Shown here: positions 7,656 through 15,610 of the stretch, one piece after another
Numbering within the stretch: position 1 is the first letter of the stretch
Layout of the letters: the number at the start of each line of letters is the position of its first letter
Source: Acidovorax sp. A79
GTDB taxonomy: Bacteria; Pseudomonadota; Gammaproteobacteria; Burkholderiales; Burkholderiaceae_C
DNA: 64,000 bases
Assembly (NCBI RefSeq): GCF_041154505.1
Contig: NZ_AP028672.1
Location: 620,001 to 684,000 of the forward strand
Reading direction: 5' to 3'
Position numbers and translations under genes: made by a program
Notes under the pieces: model-generated
The model's input: only the letters and a program-made list of their open reading frames with translations
What the model was told of the DNA's origin: nothing
Database searches by the model: none

Positions 7656-8498
7656 ATGCTCACCAACGACGTCTTCCTCATCGTGCTGCTGTCGGCCGCG
7701 CTCAACGCGGGCTGGAACAGCGCCATCAAGCTGGGCGGCAACCGCATCACCGCCATGGCGATCACCACGCTCATGGGCAGCGGTCTGTCCCTGCTGGCGC
7801 TGCCATGGGTCAACCTGCCGGCCGCGGCCAGCTGGCCGCTGCTCGCGCTGTCCGTTGCGGTGCACACGGCCTACCACTTCGCCTTGCCCATTGCCTACAA
7901 CCACGGCGACATGGGGCAGGTCTACCCCATCGCCCGGGGCTCGGCGCCGCTGCTGGTGGTGGCGGGGGCGGCCGTGTTCGCGGGGGAATGGCCAGGGGCC
8001 GGGGCGCTGTGGGGCGTTGCCTGCCTGTGCGCGGGCGTGTTGTCGCTGGCGCTCGTGCGGGGTGGCGGCACGCAGCGCCGGGCCGTGGGGTATGCGCTGC
8101 TGACCGGGGTGCTGATCGCCGCCTACACGGTGGTGGATGCGCTGGGGGCACGTCAGGCGGGGTCGGCCATCGGCTTCGCGGTGGTGCTCACGCTGGGCGA
8201 CGGCATCGCCACGGCGCTCATCGTTCTGTGGTGGAAAGGGCCCCGCGCCTTCCGGGTCGACCCGCCCATGCTCTGGCGCTGCGCCGCGGCCGGCACGATG
8301 CAGATGGGCGCCTACTGGATCGCCGTCTGGGCCCTGGCGCGCGCGCCCATGGGCGCCGTGTCGGCCCTGCGCGAGACCAGCGTGCTGCTGGTGGCGCTGA
8401 TTTCCACCTGGATGCTCAAGGAGTCCCTGGGCGCGGCGCGCATGGCTTCGGCCGCACTGGTGTGCGCGGGGCTGCTGATGGTGCGGCTCTCGTCCTGA
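7656..8498 (+). CDS. EamA/DMT-family membrane transporter
   Basis: A 280-residue inner-membrane protein of the drug/metabolite transporter superfamily, with about ten hydrophobic helices in two EamA halves. Typical features are the early WNSAIKLGG segment, the internal repeat of the fold (NHGDMGQVYPIARGSAPLLV and ARAPMGAVSALRETSVLLVA), and a conserved PIARG-like turn. Such proteins usually export metabolites or amino acids. It faces the LysR gene across a 127-bp divergent promoter and is probably its target. Confidence 0.9.
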   Translation: MLTNDVFLIVLLSAALNAGWNSAIKLGGNRITAMAITTLMGSGLSLLALPWVNLPAAASWPLLALSVAVHTAYHFALPIAYNHGDMGQVYPIARGSAPLLVVAGAAVFAGEWPGAGALWGVACLCAGVLSLALVRGGGTQRRAVGYALLTGVLIAAYTVVDALGARQAGSAIGFAVVLTLGDGIATALIVLWWKGPRAFRVDPPMLWRCAAAGTMQMGAYWIAVWALARAPMGAVSALRETSVLLVALISTWMLKESLGAARMASAALVCAGLLMVRLSS

Positions 8499-8531
8499 AG
8501 GCCGTGCGAGCGGCCAGGGCGGCCAGGGCAG

Positions 8532-9161
8532 CTACTGCGGCGCTTCGGCCTCGCCGAGCGGGCGCACCAGCCGCACCGGCAGCTTGCTGGCGCGGGCCAC
8601 ATCGCCGCGCGCCTCGCCGGTGGACAGGTTCACCGCCCAGCCATTGATCGCCCCCATCTGGGCCGCCGCGTCGCCGGAACGCCCCTGCATGACAGTGTTG
8701 TAGTTGTACGGGTTGCCCCGTTGCGCGGCCACATTGGCCGTGGCGGACCAGTGCCACTGCGCGGGGGCCGCCGGAAACAGCACGGCGTTCAGGCCCGGGG
8801 GACTGGCCGTGCGGTCGATGAGCCGCTGCAGCTCCGGCGCACGCGGCAGGCGCCAGGCCACGCCCTCTGCCTTCCAGCGGTCGCTGGCCAGCGCCGCGGC
8901 TTCGGCGCGGTCCAGCAACCGTGGCTTGCCGGTGCAGGTACCGGCCTGGCGGCTCCATTGCATGCCCTCGGCGCAGCGCGGCCAGGCCAGCCGGGCGCGC
9001 AGGTCCAGGACCACCGCGCCATCCTTCGACAGCGCCCATTCGGTGGCGGCCAAGGGCTCGGCCGCCCGCGCGGGCCAGGGGGCGGCACAGGCCGTGGCGA
9101 AGGCCAGTGCGCCGCCCAGCAAGGCGGCGGGATGAAGGTGTGGGCGGGACGGTGTGGTCAT
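8532..9161 (-). CDS. Exported DUF1566 (Lcl-like) protein
   Basis: A 209-residue protein starting at ATG 9159-9161 with a Sec signal peptide (LLGGALAFATACAAPWPARA, cleavage near residue 34). The mature part carries a DUF1566 domain, with conserved WRLPRAPELQRLID and the late block AINGWAVNLSTGEA. DUF1566 domains occur in exported bacterial proteins of mostly unknown function, often repeated or attached to adhesins; here there is a single domain. It converges with the EamA gene. No operon partner is evident. Confidence 0.85.
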   Translation of the reverse strand: MTTPSRPHLHPAALLGGALAFATACAAPWPARAAEPLAATEWALSKDGAVVLDLRARLAWPRCAEGMQWSRQAGTCTGKPRLLDRAEAAALASDRWKAEGVAWRLPRAPELQRLIDRTASPPGLNAVLFPAAPAQWHWSATANVAAQRGNPYNYNTVMQGRSGDAAAQMGAINGWAVNLSTGEARGDVARASKLPVRLVRPLGEAEAPQ

Positions 9162-9252
9162 GTGCTGGATGGGGGGCGGCGCGGCCACGGTGGGCGTGGG
9201 CCGCGATGGACCACAGCCTAACCGCATGGCCCGCCCCGCGCCCCGCGCCAGA

Positions 9253-10233
9253 TCAAGAAACCTTCGCGGTGCGCCTGCCCGCCTGCGGCCCCGCATCCGG
9301 TGCCACGCCCGCCAGCGCGCCCGACCGCGCCAGCGCCTGCGCCAGGAAGGTGACGAAGGTCTGCACCCGCGTGGAAAACTGGTGGCGCTGCGGATAGACC
9401 GCATAGACGTCGGCCGCGGGCGTCTGGTACTGCGGCAGCACGGGCTCCAGCAGGCCCTGCGCCAGGTGCCGGTTCACGTCCCACTCCGCCCGCATCACGA
9501 TGCCGTGGCCCTGCAGCGCCCACAGCACGGCGATCTCGCCGTCATTGGTGGTCAGGTTGCCCGTGATCTTGATCGACTCGGTGTGCGCCTTGCTCCCGCG
9601 CCCGGTGGTCAGGCGCCACAAGCCGTAGGCCTCGTCACCCTGGCGGATGCCGATGCACCGGTGCTCCATCAGGTCGCGCGGCACGCGCGGCCTGCCGTGG
9701 CGGTCCAGGTACGCCGGGGCCGCGCACAACACGCGCCGGTTGGGCGCGATGCGCCGCGCGATCACGCGGCCGTCGGGCGGCTCGCCAAAACGCACGCACA
9801 CGTCGTAGGCGTCGTCGGTGATCGGCGGCGGGTGCACCGACAGCTGCAGCTGCACGTCCACCTCGGGGTACAGCCGCACGAAGTCGGAGATGGCCGGCGC
9901 GATGTGCATGCGCCCGAAGCCCAGCGTGGCGTTCACGCGCAGCAGGCCCTTGGGGCTGGCCCGGGACTGCACGATGAGTTCATCGAGCGCATCGATCTCG
10001 CGCAGGATGCGGCGCGCGTGCTCCAGCAGCAGTTCGCCCTCGGGCGTGAGGCTCATGCGCCGCGTGGAGCGGTTCACCAGCACCACGCCCAGGCGCCGCT
10101 CCATCTGCGCCAGGTGCTTGCTCACGGCGGCGGTGGACACGCCCATTTCGCGCCCCGCCGCGCTCAGGCTGGGGCTGGCGGCCAGGGTGGAGAAAAAGCC
10201 CAGTTCGGCGGGCTGGATGGTGCTGGAGCTCAT
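9253..10233 (-). CDS. LysR-family regulator, probable controller of tartrate dehydrogenase
   Basis: A 326-residue LysR-type protein of the large DmlR-like branch. The winged helix includes MGVSTAAVSKHLAQMERRLG and LVNRSTRRMSLTPEGE; the effector domain follows from about residue 90. It is divergent from the tartrate/malate dehydrogenase gene, and an inverted repeat of GTTAAC-containing arms begins right at its start codon (10236-10265). In Escherichia coli DmlR activates the homologous malate dehydrogenase gene, which supports the same job here by analogy. Confidence 0.92.
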   Translation of the reverse strand: MSSSTIQPAELGFFSTLAASPSLSAAGREMGVSTAAVSKHLAQMERRLGVVLVNRSTRRMSLTPEGELLLEHARRILREIDALDELIVQSRASPKGLLRVNATLGFGRMHIAPAISDFVRLYPEVDVQLQLSVHPPPITDDAYDVCVRFGEPPDGRVIARRIAPNRRVLCAAPAYLDRHGRPRVPRDLMEHRCIGIRQGDEAYGLWRLTTGRGSKAHTESIKITGNLTTNDGEIAVLWALQGHGIVMRAEWDVNRHLAQGLLEPVLPQYQTPAADVYAVYPQRHQFSTRVQTFVTFLAQALARSGALAGVAPDAGPQAGRRTAKVS

Positions 10234-10235
10234 GC

Positions 10236-10265
10236 ATCCATGTTAACTCAGGGTTAACGATGGAT
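10236..10265. promoter_or_regulatory. Inverted repeat between LysR and tartrate dehydrogenase genes
   Basis: ATCCATGTTAAC and GTTAACGATGGAT face each other around TCAGG and match except for one extra base. The site abuts the LysR start codon and lies 73 bp before the dehydrogenase start, as expected for a LysR site that both autoregulates and activates. Confidence 0.6.
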
Positions 10266-10338
10266 TCACTTTCAGGGCATTTCCTGTGCGCACGGCGGCC
10301 TAAAGTCCAGCCATCCACCACCGTTCTTTGTACACCCC

Positions 10339-11430
10339 ATGACCACCTACCAAATCGCCACCATTCCCGGAGACGGCATCGGCAAGGAAGTGATTCCCGC
10401 AGGCCAGCGCGTGCTGGAAGCCCTGTCCGCCCAGCACCCCGGCCTGCAGTTCGCGTTCGAGAATTTCGGCTGGGGCGGCGACTGGTACCGCGCCCACGGC
10501 GCGATGATGCCGGCCGATGGCCTGGACGCCCTGCGCGGCAAGGACGCCATCCTGTTCGGTTCGGCCGGCGACCCGGACATCCCCGACCACATCACGCTGT
10601 GGGGCCTGCGCCTGAAGATCTGCCAGGGGTTCGACCAGTACGCCAACCTGCGGCCCACGCGCATCCTGCCGGGCATCGACGCGCCGCTCAAGCGCTGCAC
10701 ACCCCAGGACCTGGACTGGGTCATCGTGCGCGAAAACTCCGAGGGCGAATACTCCGGCGTGGGCGGCCGCGTGCACCAGGGCCACCCCATCGAGGCCGCC
10801 ACCGATGTCTCCATCATGACCCGCGTGGGCGTGGAGCGCATCCTGCGCTTTGCCTTCCGCCTGGCCCAATCGCGCCCCCGCAAGCAACTCACCGTCATCA
10901 CCAAGAGCAACGCGCAGCGCCATGCCATGGTGATGTGGGACGAGATCGCCGCGCAGGTGGCTACCGAGTTCCCCGATGTGCAATGGGACAAGGAACTGGT
11001 GGACGCCGCCACGGCCCGCATGGTCAACCGCCCCGCCACGCTGGACACCATCGTCGCGACCAACCTGCACGCCGACATCCTCTCGGACCTGGCCGCGGCG
11101 CTGGCCGGCAGCCTGGGCATCGCGCCCACCGGCAACATCGACCCCGAGCGCCGCTACCCCAGCATGTTCGAGCCCATCCACGGCTCGGCCTTCGACATCA
11201 TGGGCAAGGGCCTGGCCAACCCCATCGGCACCTTCTGGTCGGTGGTGATGCTGCTGGAGCACCTGGGCGAGGCCGAGGCGGCCCGCGCCGTGATGCAGGC
11301 CATCGAGCAGGTCACCGCCAACCCCGCCCTGCACACCCGCGACCTGGGCGGCACGGCCACCACGGCGCAGGTGACCGATGCCGTGTGCGCGCTCATCAGC
11401 AGCGCACCGGCCGCGCGCAAAGCCGCCTGA
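10339..11430 (+). CDS. ttuC: Tartrate dehydrogenase / D-malate dehydrogenase family
   Basis: A 363-residue NAD- and metal-dependent beta-decarboxylating dehydrogenase, acting on tartrate or D-malate. It follows the isopropylmalate/isocitrate dehydrogenase fold: nucleotide-site PGDGIGKEV at 10-18, substrate loop RENSEGEYSG at 131-140, catalytic Lys189 in TVITKS, and metal-binding Asp246 and Asp250 in LHADILSD. The LLM-free tartrate-type loop GSAGDPDIPDHITLWGLRL separates it from LeuB. It is followed after 82 bp by a Bug-type binding protein that could supply a dicarboxylate, and preceded by a divergent LysR gene. D-malate versus tartrate cannot be decided by eye. Confidence 0.92.
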   Translation: MTTYQIATIPGDGIGKEVIPAGQRVLEALSAQHPGLQFAFENFGWGGDWYRAHGAMMPADGLDALRGKDAILFGSAGDPDIPDHITLWGLRLKICQGFDQYANLRPTRILPGIDAPLKRCTPQDLDWVIVRENSEGEYSGVGGRVHQGHPIEAATDVSIMTRVGVERILRFAFRLAQSRPRKQLTVITKSNAQRHAMVMWDEIAAQVATEFPDVQWDKELVDAATARMVNRPATLDTIVATNLHADILSDLAAALAGSLGIAPTGNIDPERRYPSMFEPIHGSAFDIMGKGLANPIGTFWSVVMLLEHLGEAEAARAVMQAIEQVTANPALHTRDLGGTATTAQVTDAVCALISSAPAARKAA

Positions 11431-11512
11431 CCGCACTTGCCCCCGGCGGGCAGAACAACAAGGCCACAAAGGCCATGCACCCGCCGCACAACCACCCTTT
11501 CGGAGACAAACC

Positions 11513-12538
11513 ATGCGCCGCCCTACCCCCCATCCCACCTGCATCGCCCAGCCGCTGCGCCGCCCTTACCTGATGGCCCTGGCGGCGGTCGCCGCAGCCG
11601 CCTGCCTGCTGCCCGGCACAAAGGCCCATGCACAGGCCCCGGCCTGGCCCGCCAAGCCCGTCACCATCGTCGTGCCGTTCGCGGCCGGGGGCACCACCGA
11701 CGTGCTGGCGCGCGCACTGGGCGAAAAGCTGGGCGTGGCACTGGGCCAGCCGGTCATCGTGGAAAACCGGGGCGGCGCGGGCGCCACCATTGGCGCCGAC
11801 TACGTGGCCAAGGCACCTGCCGACGGCCACACGCTGCTGATGGGCGCGGTGCACCACACCATCGCCACCAGCGTGTACAAGAAGCTCGGCTACGACTTCC
11901 AGAAGAGCTTCGCGCCTATCACCACCGTCGCACTGGTGCCCAACGTGCTCGCCGTGGCCGCCGCCACGCCCGCCAGGGACGTGAAGGAACTCGTGGCCCT
12001 GGTAAAGGCCGCGCCCGACAAGTTCTCGTACGGATCCAACGGCGCGGGCACCGCGCAGCACCTGATCGGCACGCAGTTCGCCACGGCCATCGGCCAGCCG
12101 CTGCTGCACGTGCCCTACAAGGGCAGCGGGCCATTGACCACCGACCTGCTGGGCGGCCAGGTATCGATGTCGTTCGACACCGTGACGCCCGTGCTGCCGC
12201 ACATCAAGGCCGGCAAGCTGCGCGCGCTGGCCGTGACCACGGCCAGGCGGTCGTCCGCGCTGCCCGACGTGCCCACCCTGCAGGAGAGCGGCTTCGCGGG
12301 CTTCGACATCGGCACCTGGTTCGGCGTGCTCGCGCCCGTGCGCACGCCGCCCGAGGTCGTGGAACGGCTCAACGCCGAAATGGTCAAGGTGATCCAGTCG
12401 GCCGACTTCAGGAAGCGCATGCTGGACATCGGCGCCGAGCCCGTCGGCAACACCCCGGCGCAGATGGCCCAGCAGATCGCCAGCGACACGGCGCGTTTTG
12501 CCAGGCTGGTGGCGGACCACCGGATCTCTGCGGAATGA
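11513..12538 (+). CDS. Bug/TctC-family tripartite tricarboxylate transport binding protein
   Basis: A 341-residue periplasmic binding protein of the Bug family, which binds carboxylates for TctAB-type carriers. The start at 11513 is set by CGGAG eight bases before it. A signal peptide (about residues 1-40, ending AHAQA) precedes the Bug fold, with family markers KPVTIVVPFAAGGTTDVLAR, VIVENRGGAGATIGADYVAK and HVPYKGSGPLTTDLLGGQV. No tctA or tctB gene is nearby, as is normal for Comamonadaceae, which carry dozens of orphan Bug genes. Proximity to tartrate dehydrogenase suggests tartrate or malate as ligand; this is inference. Confidence 0.9.
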   Translation: MRRPTPHPTCIAQPLRRPYLMALAAVAAAACLLPGTKAHAQAPAWPAKPVTIVVPFAAGGTTDVLARALGEKLGVALGQPVIVENRGGAGATIGADYVAKAPADGHTLLMGAVHHTIATSVYKKLGYDFQKSFAPITTVALVPNVLAVAAATPARDVKELVALVKAAPDKFSYGSNGAGTAQHLIGTQFATAIGQPLLHVPYKGSGPLTTDLLGGQVSMSFDTVTPVLPHIKAGKLRALAVTTARRSSALPDVPTLQESGFAGFDIGTWFGVLAPVRTPPEVVERLNAEMVKVIQSADFRKRMLDIGAEPVGNTPAQMAQQIASDTARFARLVADHRISAE

Positions 12539-12578
12539 AGCATCCGGCGGCGGGCGCAGCCCCGCACCAAACTTGCAG

Positions 12579-12626
12579 CAAAAGCAGCCGCAAGCGCTTT
12601 ACCATCAAGCGCCAATAGCTATCAAT
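12579..12626 (-). repeat. Short hairpin repeat, family 1, copy 2
   Basis: Reverse-oriented copy (CAAGCGCTTTACCATCAAGC, then CCAATAGCTATCAA) in the gap between the converging Bug and metI genes, where it may act as a terminator. Confidence 0.7.
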
Positions 12627-12660
12627 TAGATTGCAATCAACAGGCGGCTGGCGCCTGGGG

Positions 12661-13326
12661 TCAGCGGTGGCTGAGCCTGCGCACCGCCCAGTCGCCCAGG
12701 CTCTGCACGGCCTGCACGAAGAAGATCAGCACCAGCACCACGGCCAGCATGATCTCGGGCAGGAAGCGCTGGTAGCCGTAGCGGATGCCCAGGTCACCCA
12801 GGCCGCCGCCGCCGATGGCGCCGGCCATGGCCGAGTAGCCCGTGAGGCTCACGAAGGTGATGGTCAGGCCCGCCACGATGCCGGGCAGCGCCTCGGGCAG
12901 CAGCACCTTCCACACGATCTGGCTGGTGGTCGCGCCCATGGCCTGGGCGGCTTCCACGAGGCCGTGGTCCACCTCGCGCAGCGCGGCCTCCACCAGGCGC
13001 GCCACGAACGGGGCGGCGGCGATGGTCAGCGGCACCACGGCCGCGGCCGTGCCGATGGACGAGCCGGTGATGAAGCGCGTGAACGGGATGATGGCCACGA
13101 GCAGGATGATGAAGGGCGTGGAGCGCACGGCGTTGACCAGCCAGCCCACGAGCTTGTTGACGGGCCCGTTTTCGAGCACGCCGCCCTGGTCGGTGAGGCG
13201 CAGGAACACGCCCAGCGGCACGCCCAGCAGGCCGCCGACCAGGCCGGAGATGCCGACCATGACCAGCGTTTCCCACAGCGACGATGCGAAGAGGTCCAGC
13301 ATGGCCGGGGTGAAGTTGTCGAACAT
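12661..13326 (-). CDS. metI: Methionine ABC importer permease
   Basis: A 221-residue inner-membrane permease with five to six predicted helices. The sequence is typical of MetI: GLVGGLLGVPLGVFLRLT near the start and the EAA loop (LVEAAQAMGATTSQIVWKVL) that docks on the ATPase, then LPGIVAGLTITFVSLTGYSAM. It follows metN with a 15-bp gap and forms one operon with it. Two MetI subunits with two MetN make the D/L-methionine importer; the binding protein is encoded elsewhere, probably at 2600-3397. Confidence 0.95.
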   Translation of the reverse strand: MFDNFTPAMLDLFASSLWETLVMVGISGLVGGLLGVPLGVFLRLTDQGGVLENGPVNKLVGWLVNAVRSTPFIILLVAIIPFTRFITGSSIGTAAAVVPLTIAAAPFVARLVEAALREVDHGLVEAAQAMGATTSQIVWKVLLPEALPGIVAGLTITFVSLTGYSAMAGAIGGGGLGDLGIRYGYQRFLPEIMLAVVLVLIFFVQAVQSLGDWAVRRLSHR

Positions 13327-13341
13327 GTTTTTTTCCCTTCC

Positions 13342-14397
13342 TCAAGCCGGTACGGCCACTTCTTCGACGGCGACGCCACTGGCGCGCAGGTGCGCCACGG
13401 CGCCACGCAGGCGGTCGGCCTCGCCGCTGGCATAGACGGCCAGCGAGCCGAAGGTCTCGTCCTGGATCTCGTCCACCTGGCCGTGCAGGATGCTCATGTC
13501 CACGCCGAACTGGCGGATGAGCTGCGACAGGATGGGCTGGTACGCGCTGTCACCCGCATACGACAGGCGCAGCAGCCGGCCCGTGCGGTCCGGTGCCGTG
13601 GCAGCGAGCTGAACTGCGAGCGTGCGCACATGGCCGAGCACGCTGGCGGGCAGCTCCTGCGGCAGGATCTCGTCGATCAGGCTCTTGGTGATGGGTTGCT
13701 GCGGGCGCGTGAAGACATCCAGCACGCGGCCCTGCTCCACGATGCGGCCGGCCTCGATCACGGCCACGCGGTCGGCCACCTGCTTGATGACCTGCATCTG
13801 GTGCGTGATGAGCACCACCGTGAGGCCCAGCTCCCGGTTCACCTGGCGCAGCAGGTCGAGGATGGAGCGCGTGGTCTCGGGGTCGAGCGCGGACGTGGCT
13901 TCATCCGAGAGCAGCACCTTGGGTCGGCTGGCCAGCGCGCGCGCAATGCCCACGCGCTGCTTCTGGCCGCCACTGATCTGCGCCGGGTAGCGTTGGGCCA
14001 GGGCCGACAGGCCCACCAGGTCCAGTAGCGGGTTCACGCGTTCGCGGATGGCGGCCTTGTCCATGCCCGCCAGTTCCAGCGGCAGGGCCGCGTTGTCGAA
14101 CACCGTGCGCGAGGACAGCAGGTTGAAATGCTGGAAGACCATGCCGATCTCGCGGCGGGCATCGCGCAGCTGGGCATCGCCCAGCTGGGTCAGGTCGCGG
14201 CCATTGACGATGACCTGGCCCGTGGTGGGGCGGTTGAGCAGGTTGATGACGCGCACCAGCGAGCTCTTGCCCGCACCGCTCTTGCCGATGATGCCGAACA
14301 CTTCGCCCGGCGTGATGTGAAGGTCGATGCCCTTGAGAGCCTCGACCGGGCCTTGTGAGCCCTGGTAGGTTTGGGTGATACCCCGTAAGTCGATCAT
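13342..14397 (-). CDS. metN: Methionine ABC importer ATP-binding protein
   Basis: A 351-residue ATPase. Walker [10 protein letters not shown] is at residues 38-46, the ABC signature is in [17 protein letters not shown], Walker B ends in [12 protein letters not shown], and the switch histidine is in LITHQM. After residue 240 it has the C-terminal NIL/ACT-like regulatory domain that in MetN binds methionine and shuts down transport ([18 protein letters not shown]). I start at ATG 14395-14397. It is transcribed away from arsR across a 292-bp region. No SAM riboswitch was convincing upstream. Confidence 0.95.
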   Translation of the reverse strand: MIDLRGITQTYQGSQGPVEALKGIDLHITPGEVFGIIGKSGAGKSSLVRVINLLNRPTTGQVIVNGRDLTQLGDAQLRDARREIGMVFQHFNLLSSRTVFDNAALPLELAGMDKAAIRERVNPLLDLVGLSALAQRYPAQISGGQKQRVGIARALASRPKVLLSDEATSALDPETTRSILDLLRQVNRELGLTVVLITHQMQVIKQVADRVAVIEAGRIVEQGRVLDVFTRPQQPITKSLIDEILPQELPASVLGHVRTLAVQLAATAPDRTGRLLRLSYAGDSAYQPILSQLIRQFGVDMSILHGQVDEIQDETFGSLAVYASGEADRLRGAVAHLRASGVAVEEVAVPA

Positions 14398-14568
14398 GAA
14401 AAAGCAGTGGCGCGTCACAGGACATGCCGATGGTCCGTGGCGCGCGGTGAGGAATGGGATGCGGGACTGTATCGGTGAATCGTAAGTTCACAAACGATTG
14501 AAAAATCGGGTGATTAGATCCACAGGTTATGAAGACCGTGATAGGTCCACCTTCACCGCTCCTAATTG

Positions 14569-14612
14569 CATAGCATCTAGCGCAATACCATCCAGCGCGA
14601 TTCGCCAATTTT
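14569..14612 (+). repeat. Short hairpin repeat, family 1, copy 3 (degenerate)
   Basis: CATAGCATCTAGCGCAATAC followed by CCAGCGCGATTCGCCAATTTT keeps the layout of the repeat (CATAGC, paired GCGC blocks, then GCC and a T run) with many base changes. It lies in the divergent metN/arsR region, which otherwise holds only the arsR operator and promoters. Confidence 0.5.
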
Positions 14613-14659
14613 CCTGCTTTTTCATGAAGGCTTGAAAACGATCTCCCAAGAACGATTCT

Positions 14660-14683
14660 ATATTTCAACTTTTGTTGTAATAT
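14660..14683. promoter_or_regulatory. ArsR operator
   Basis: ATATTTCAAC and GTTGTAATAT flank TTTT and match at nine of ten positions, a 24-bp interrupted palindrome ending six bases before the arsR start codon. Position and size fit an autorepressing ArsR/SmtB site released by arsenite. Confidence 0.7.
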
Positions 14684-14689
14684 CGAATC

Positions 14690-15016
14690 ATGCAAGAACC
14701 CGACGTCATCCGATCCCTCGCCGCCCTGGCCCAGGAAGTGCGCCTGCGCGTGTTCCGCGCGCTGGTGGTGGCCGGCCAGGACGGGCTCACGCCCGGGGCG
14801 CTGTCCGAACAGCTGGGCATTGCGCCCAACACGCTGTCGTTCCACCTCAAGGAGCTGACCCACGCGGGCCTGGTGAGCCAGGAGCGCCAGGGCCGCAACC
14901 TGATCTACCGCGCATCGTTTGCCACCATGAACGAGCTGCTGGCCTACCTGACCGAGAACTGCTGCCAGGGCGCCGCCTGCCTGCCCGGCACCGCCACCGC
15001 CGCCTGCGATTGCTGA
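14690..15016 (+). CDS. arsR: ArsR-family arsenic-responsive repressor
   Basis: A 108-residue winged-helix repressor of the ArsR/SmtB family. The recognition region is LGIAPNTLSFHLKELTHAGL (residues 42-61). Cysteines cluster only at the end: Cys91, Cys92, Cys97, Cys106 and Cys108, in the layout of repressors with a C-terminal arsenite site, not the classic alpha-3 helix CVCDLC site. A palindromic operator ends six bases upstream. It leads an operon with the arsI-type dioxygenase and acr3, and loss of binding by As(III) would induce all three. Confidence 0.92.
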   Translation: MQEPDVIRSLAALAQEVRLRVFRALVVAGQDGLTPGALSEQLGIAPNTLSFHLKELTHAGLVSQERQGRNLIYRASFATMNELLAYLTENCCQGAACLPGTATAACDC

Positions 15017-15058
15017 CCCACAACCCACGCCACGGCCCACGGCCGAAAGGAAGTCACC

Positions 15059-15550
15059 ATGAAGCGATTCCACGTCCACCTGCATGTCGATGACCTCGCC
15101 AAGAGCATCGCGTTCTATTCCCGGCTGTTCGCGGCCGCCCCCGCGCGCGTGGAGGCCGACTACGCCAAATGGATGCTCGAAGACCCGCGCGTGAACTTCG
15201 CCATCTCCACCCGCGGCGACAAGCCCGGCGTGGACCACCTGGGTTTCCAGGTGGACGAGGCCGGCGAACTGGCCGAGCTGAAGGCGCGCGCCCAGGGCGC
15301 CGACATGGCCCTGCTGGACGAAGGCGCCACCACCTGCTGCTATGCCCGCAGCGACAAGCACTGGATCACCGACCCGCAGGGCGTGGCGTGGGAACACTTC
15401 CACACGCTGGTCAACATTCCCGTGTTCAACGAAGCCGCGGCCCAGCCCGCCCAGGCCGCCTGCTGCCCCACGGGCGCGCCCTCAATCCCCGAGCCGGGCC
15501 GCGCCGCCTGCTGCGGCCCCACGGCCACCAACCCCAACAAGTGCTGCTGA
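15059..15550 (+). CDS. arsI: ArsI/CadI-type vicinal-oxygen-chelate protein, cysteine-rich tail
   Basis: A 163-residue member of the glyoxalase/extradiol dioxygenase fold, similar to ArsI, the iron-dependent lyase that breaks the carbon-arsenic bond of trivalent organoarsenicals, and to CadI. Metal ligands are probably His5, His60 and Glu112. The vicinal pair Cys93-Cys94 in TTCCYARSDKHW is the hallmark of the subfamily. The C-terminal tail carries three more pairs (135-136, 151-152, 162-163) that could hold As(III). It sits between arsR and acr3 with gaps of 42 and 60 bp. Activity on methylarsenite versus simple metalloid binding is not certain. Confidence 0.82.
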   Translation: MKRFHVHLHVDDLAKSIAFYSRLFAAAPARVEADYAKWMLEDPRVNFAISTRGDKPGVDHLGFQVDEAGELAELKARAQGADMALLDEGATTCCYARSDKHWITDPQGVAWEHFHTLVNIPVFNEAAAQPAQAACCPTGAPSIPEPGRAACCGPTATNPNKCC

Positions 15551-15610
15551 CCCGAACGAGGCCCACGCCGAGAACCCCTGCCCGCGAACTGCCCGCGCAC
15601 TGACATCCCC

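Noticed and set aside
14398..14689. SAM-II-like riboswitch upstream of metN
   Set aside because: The block with paired GCGC pieces is better explained as a degenerate family 1 repeat, and the conserved pseudoknot core of SAM-II is not present.
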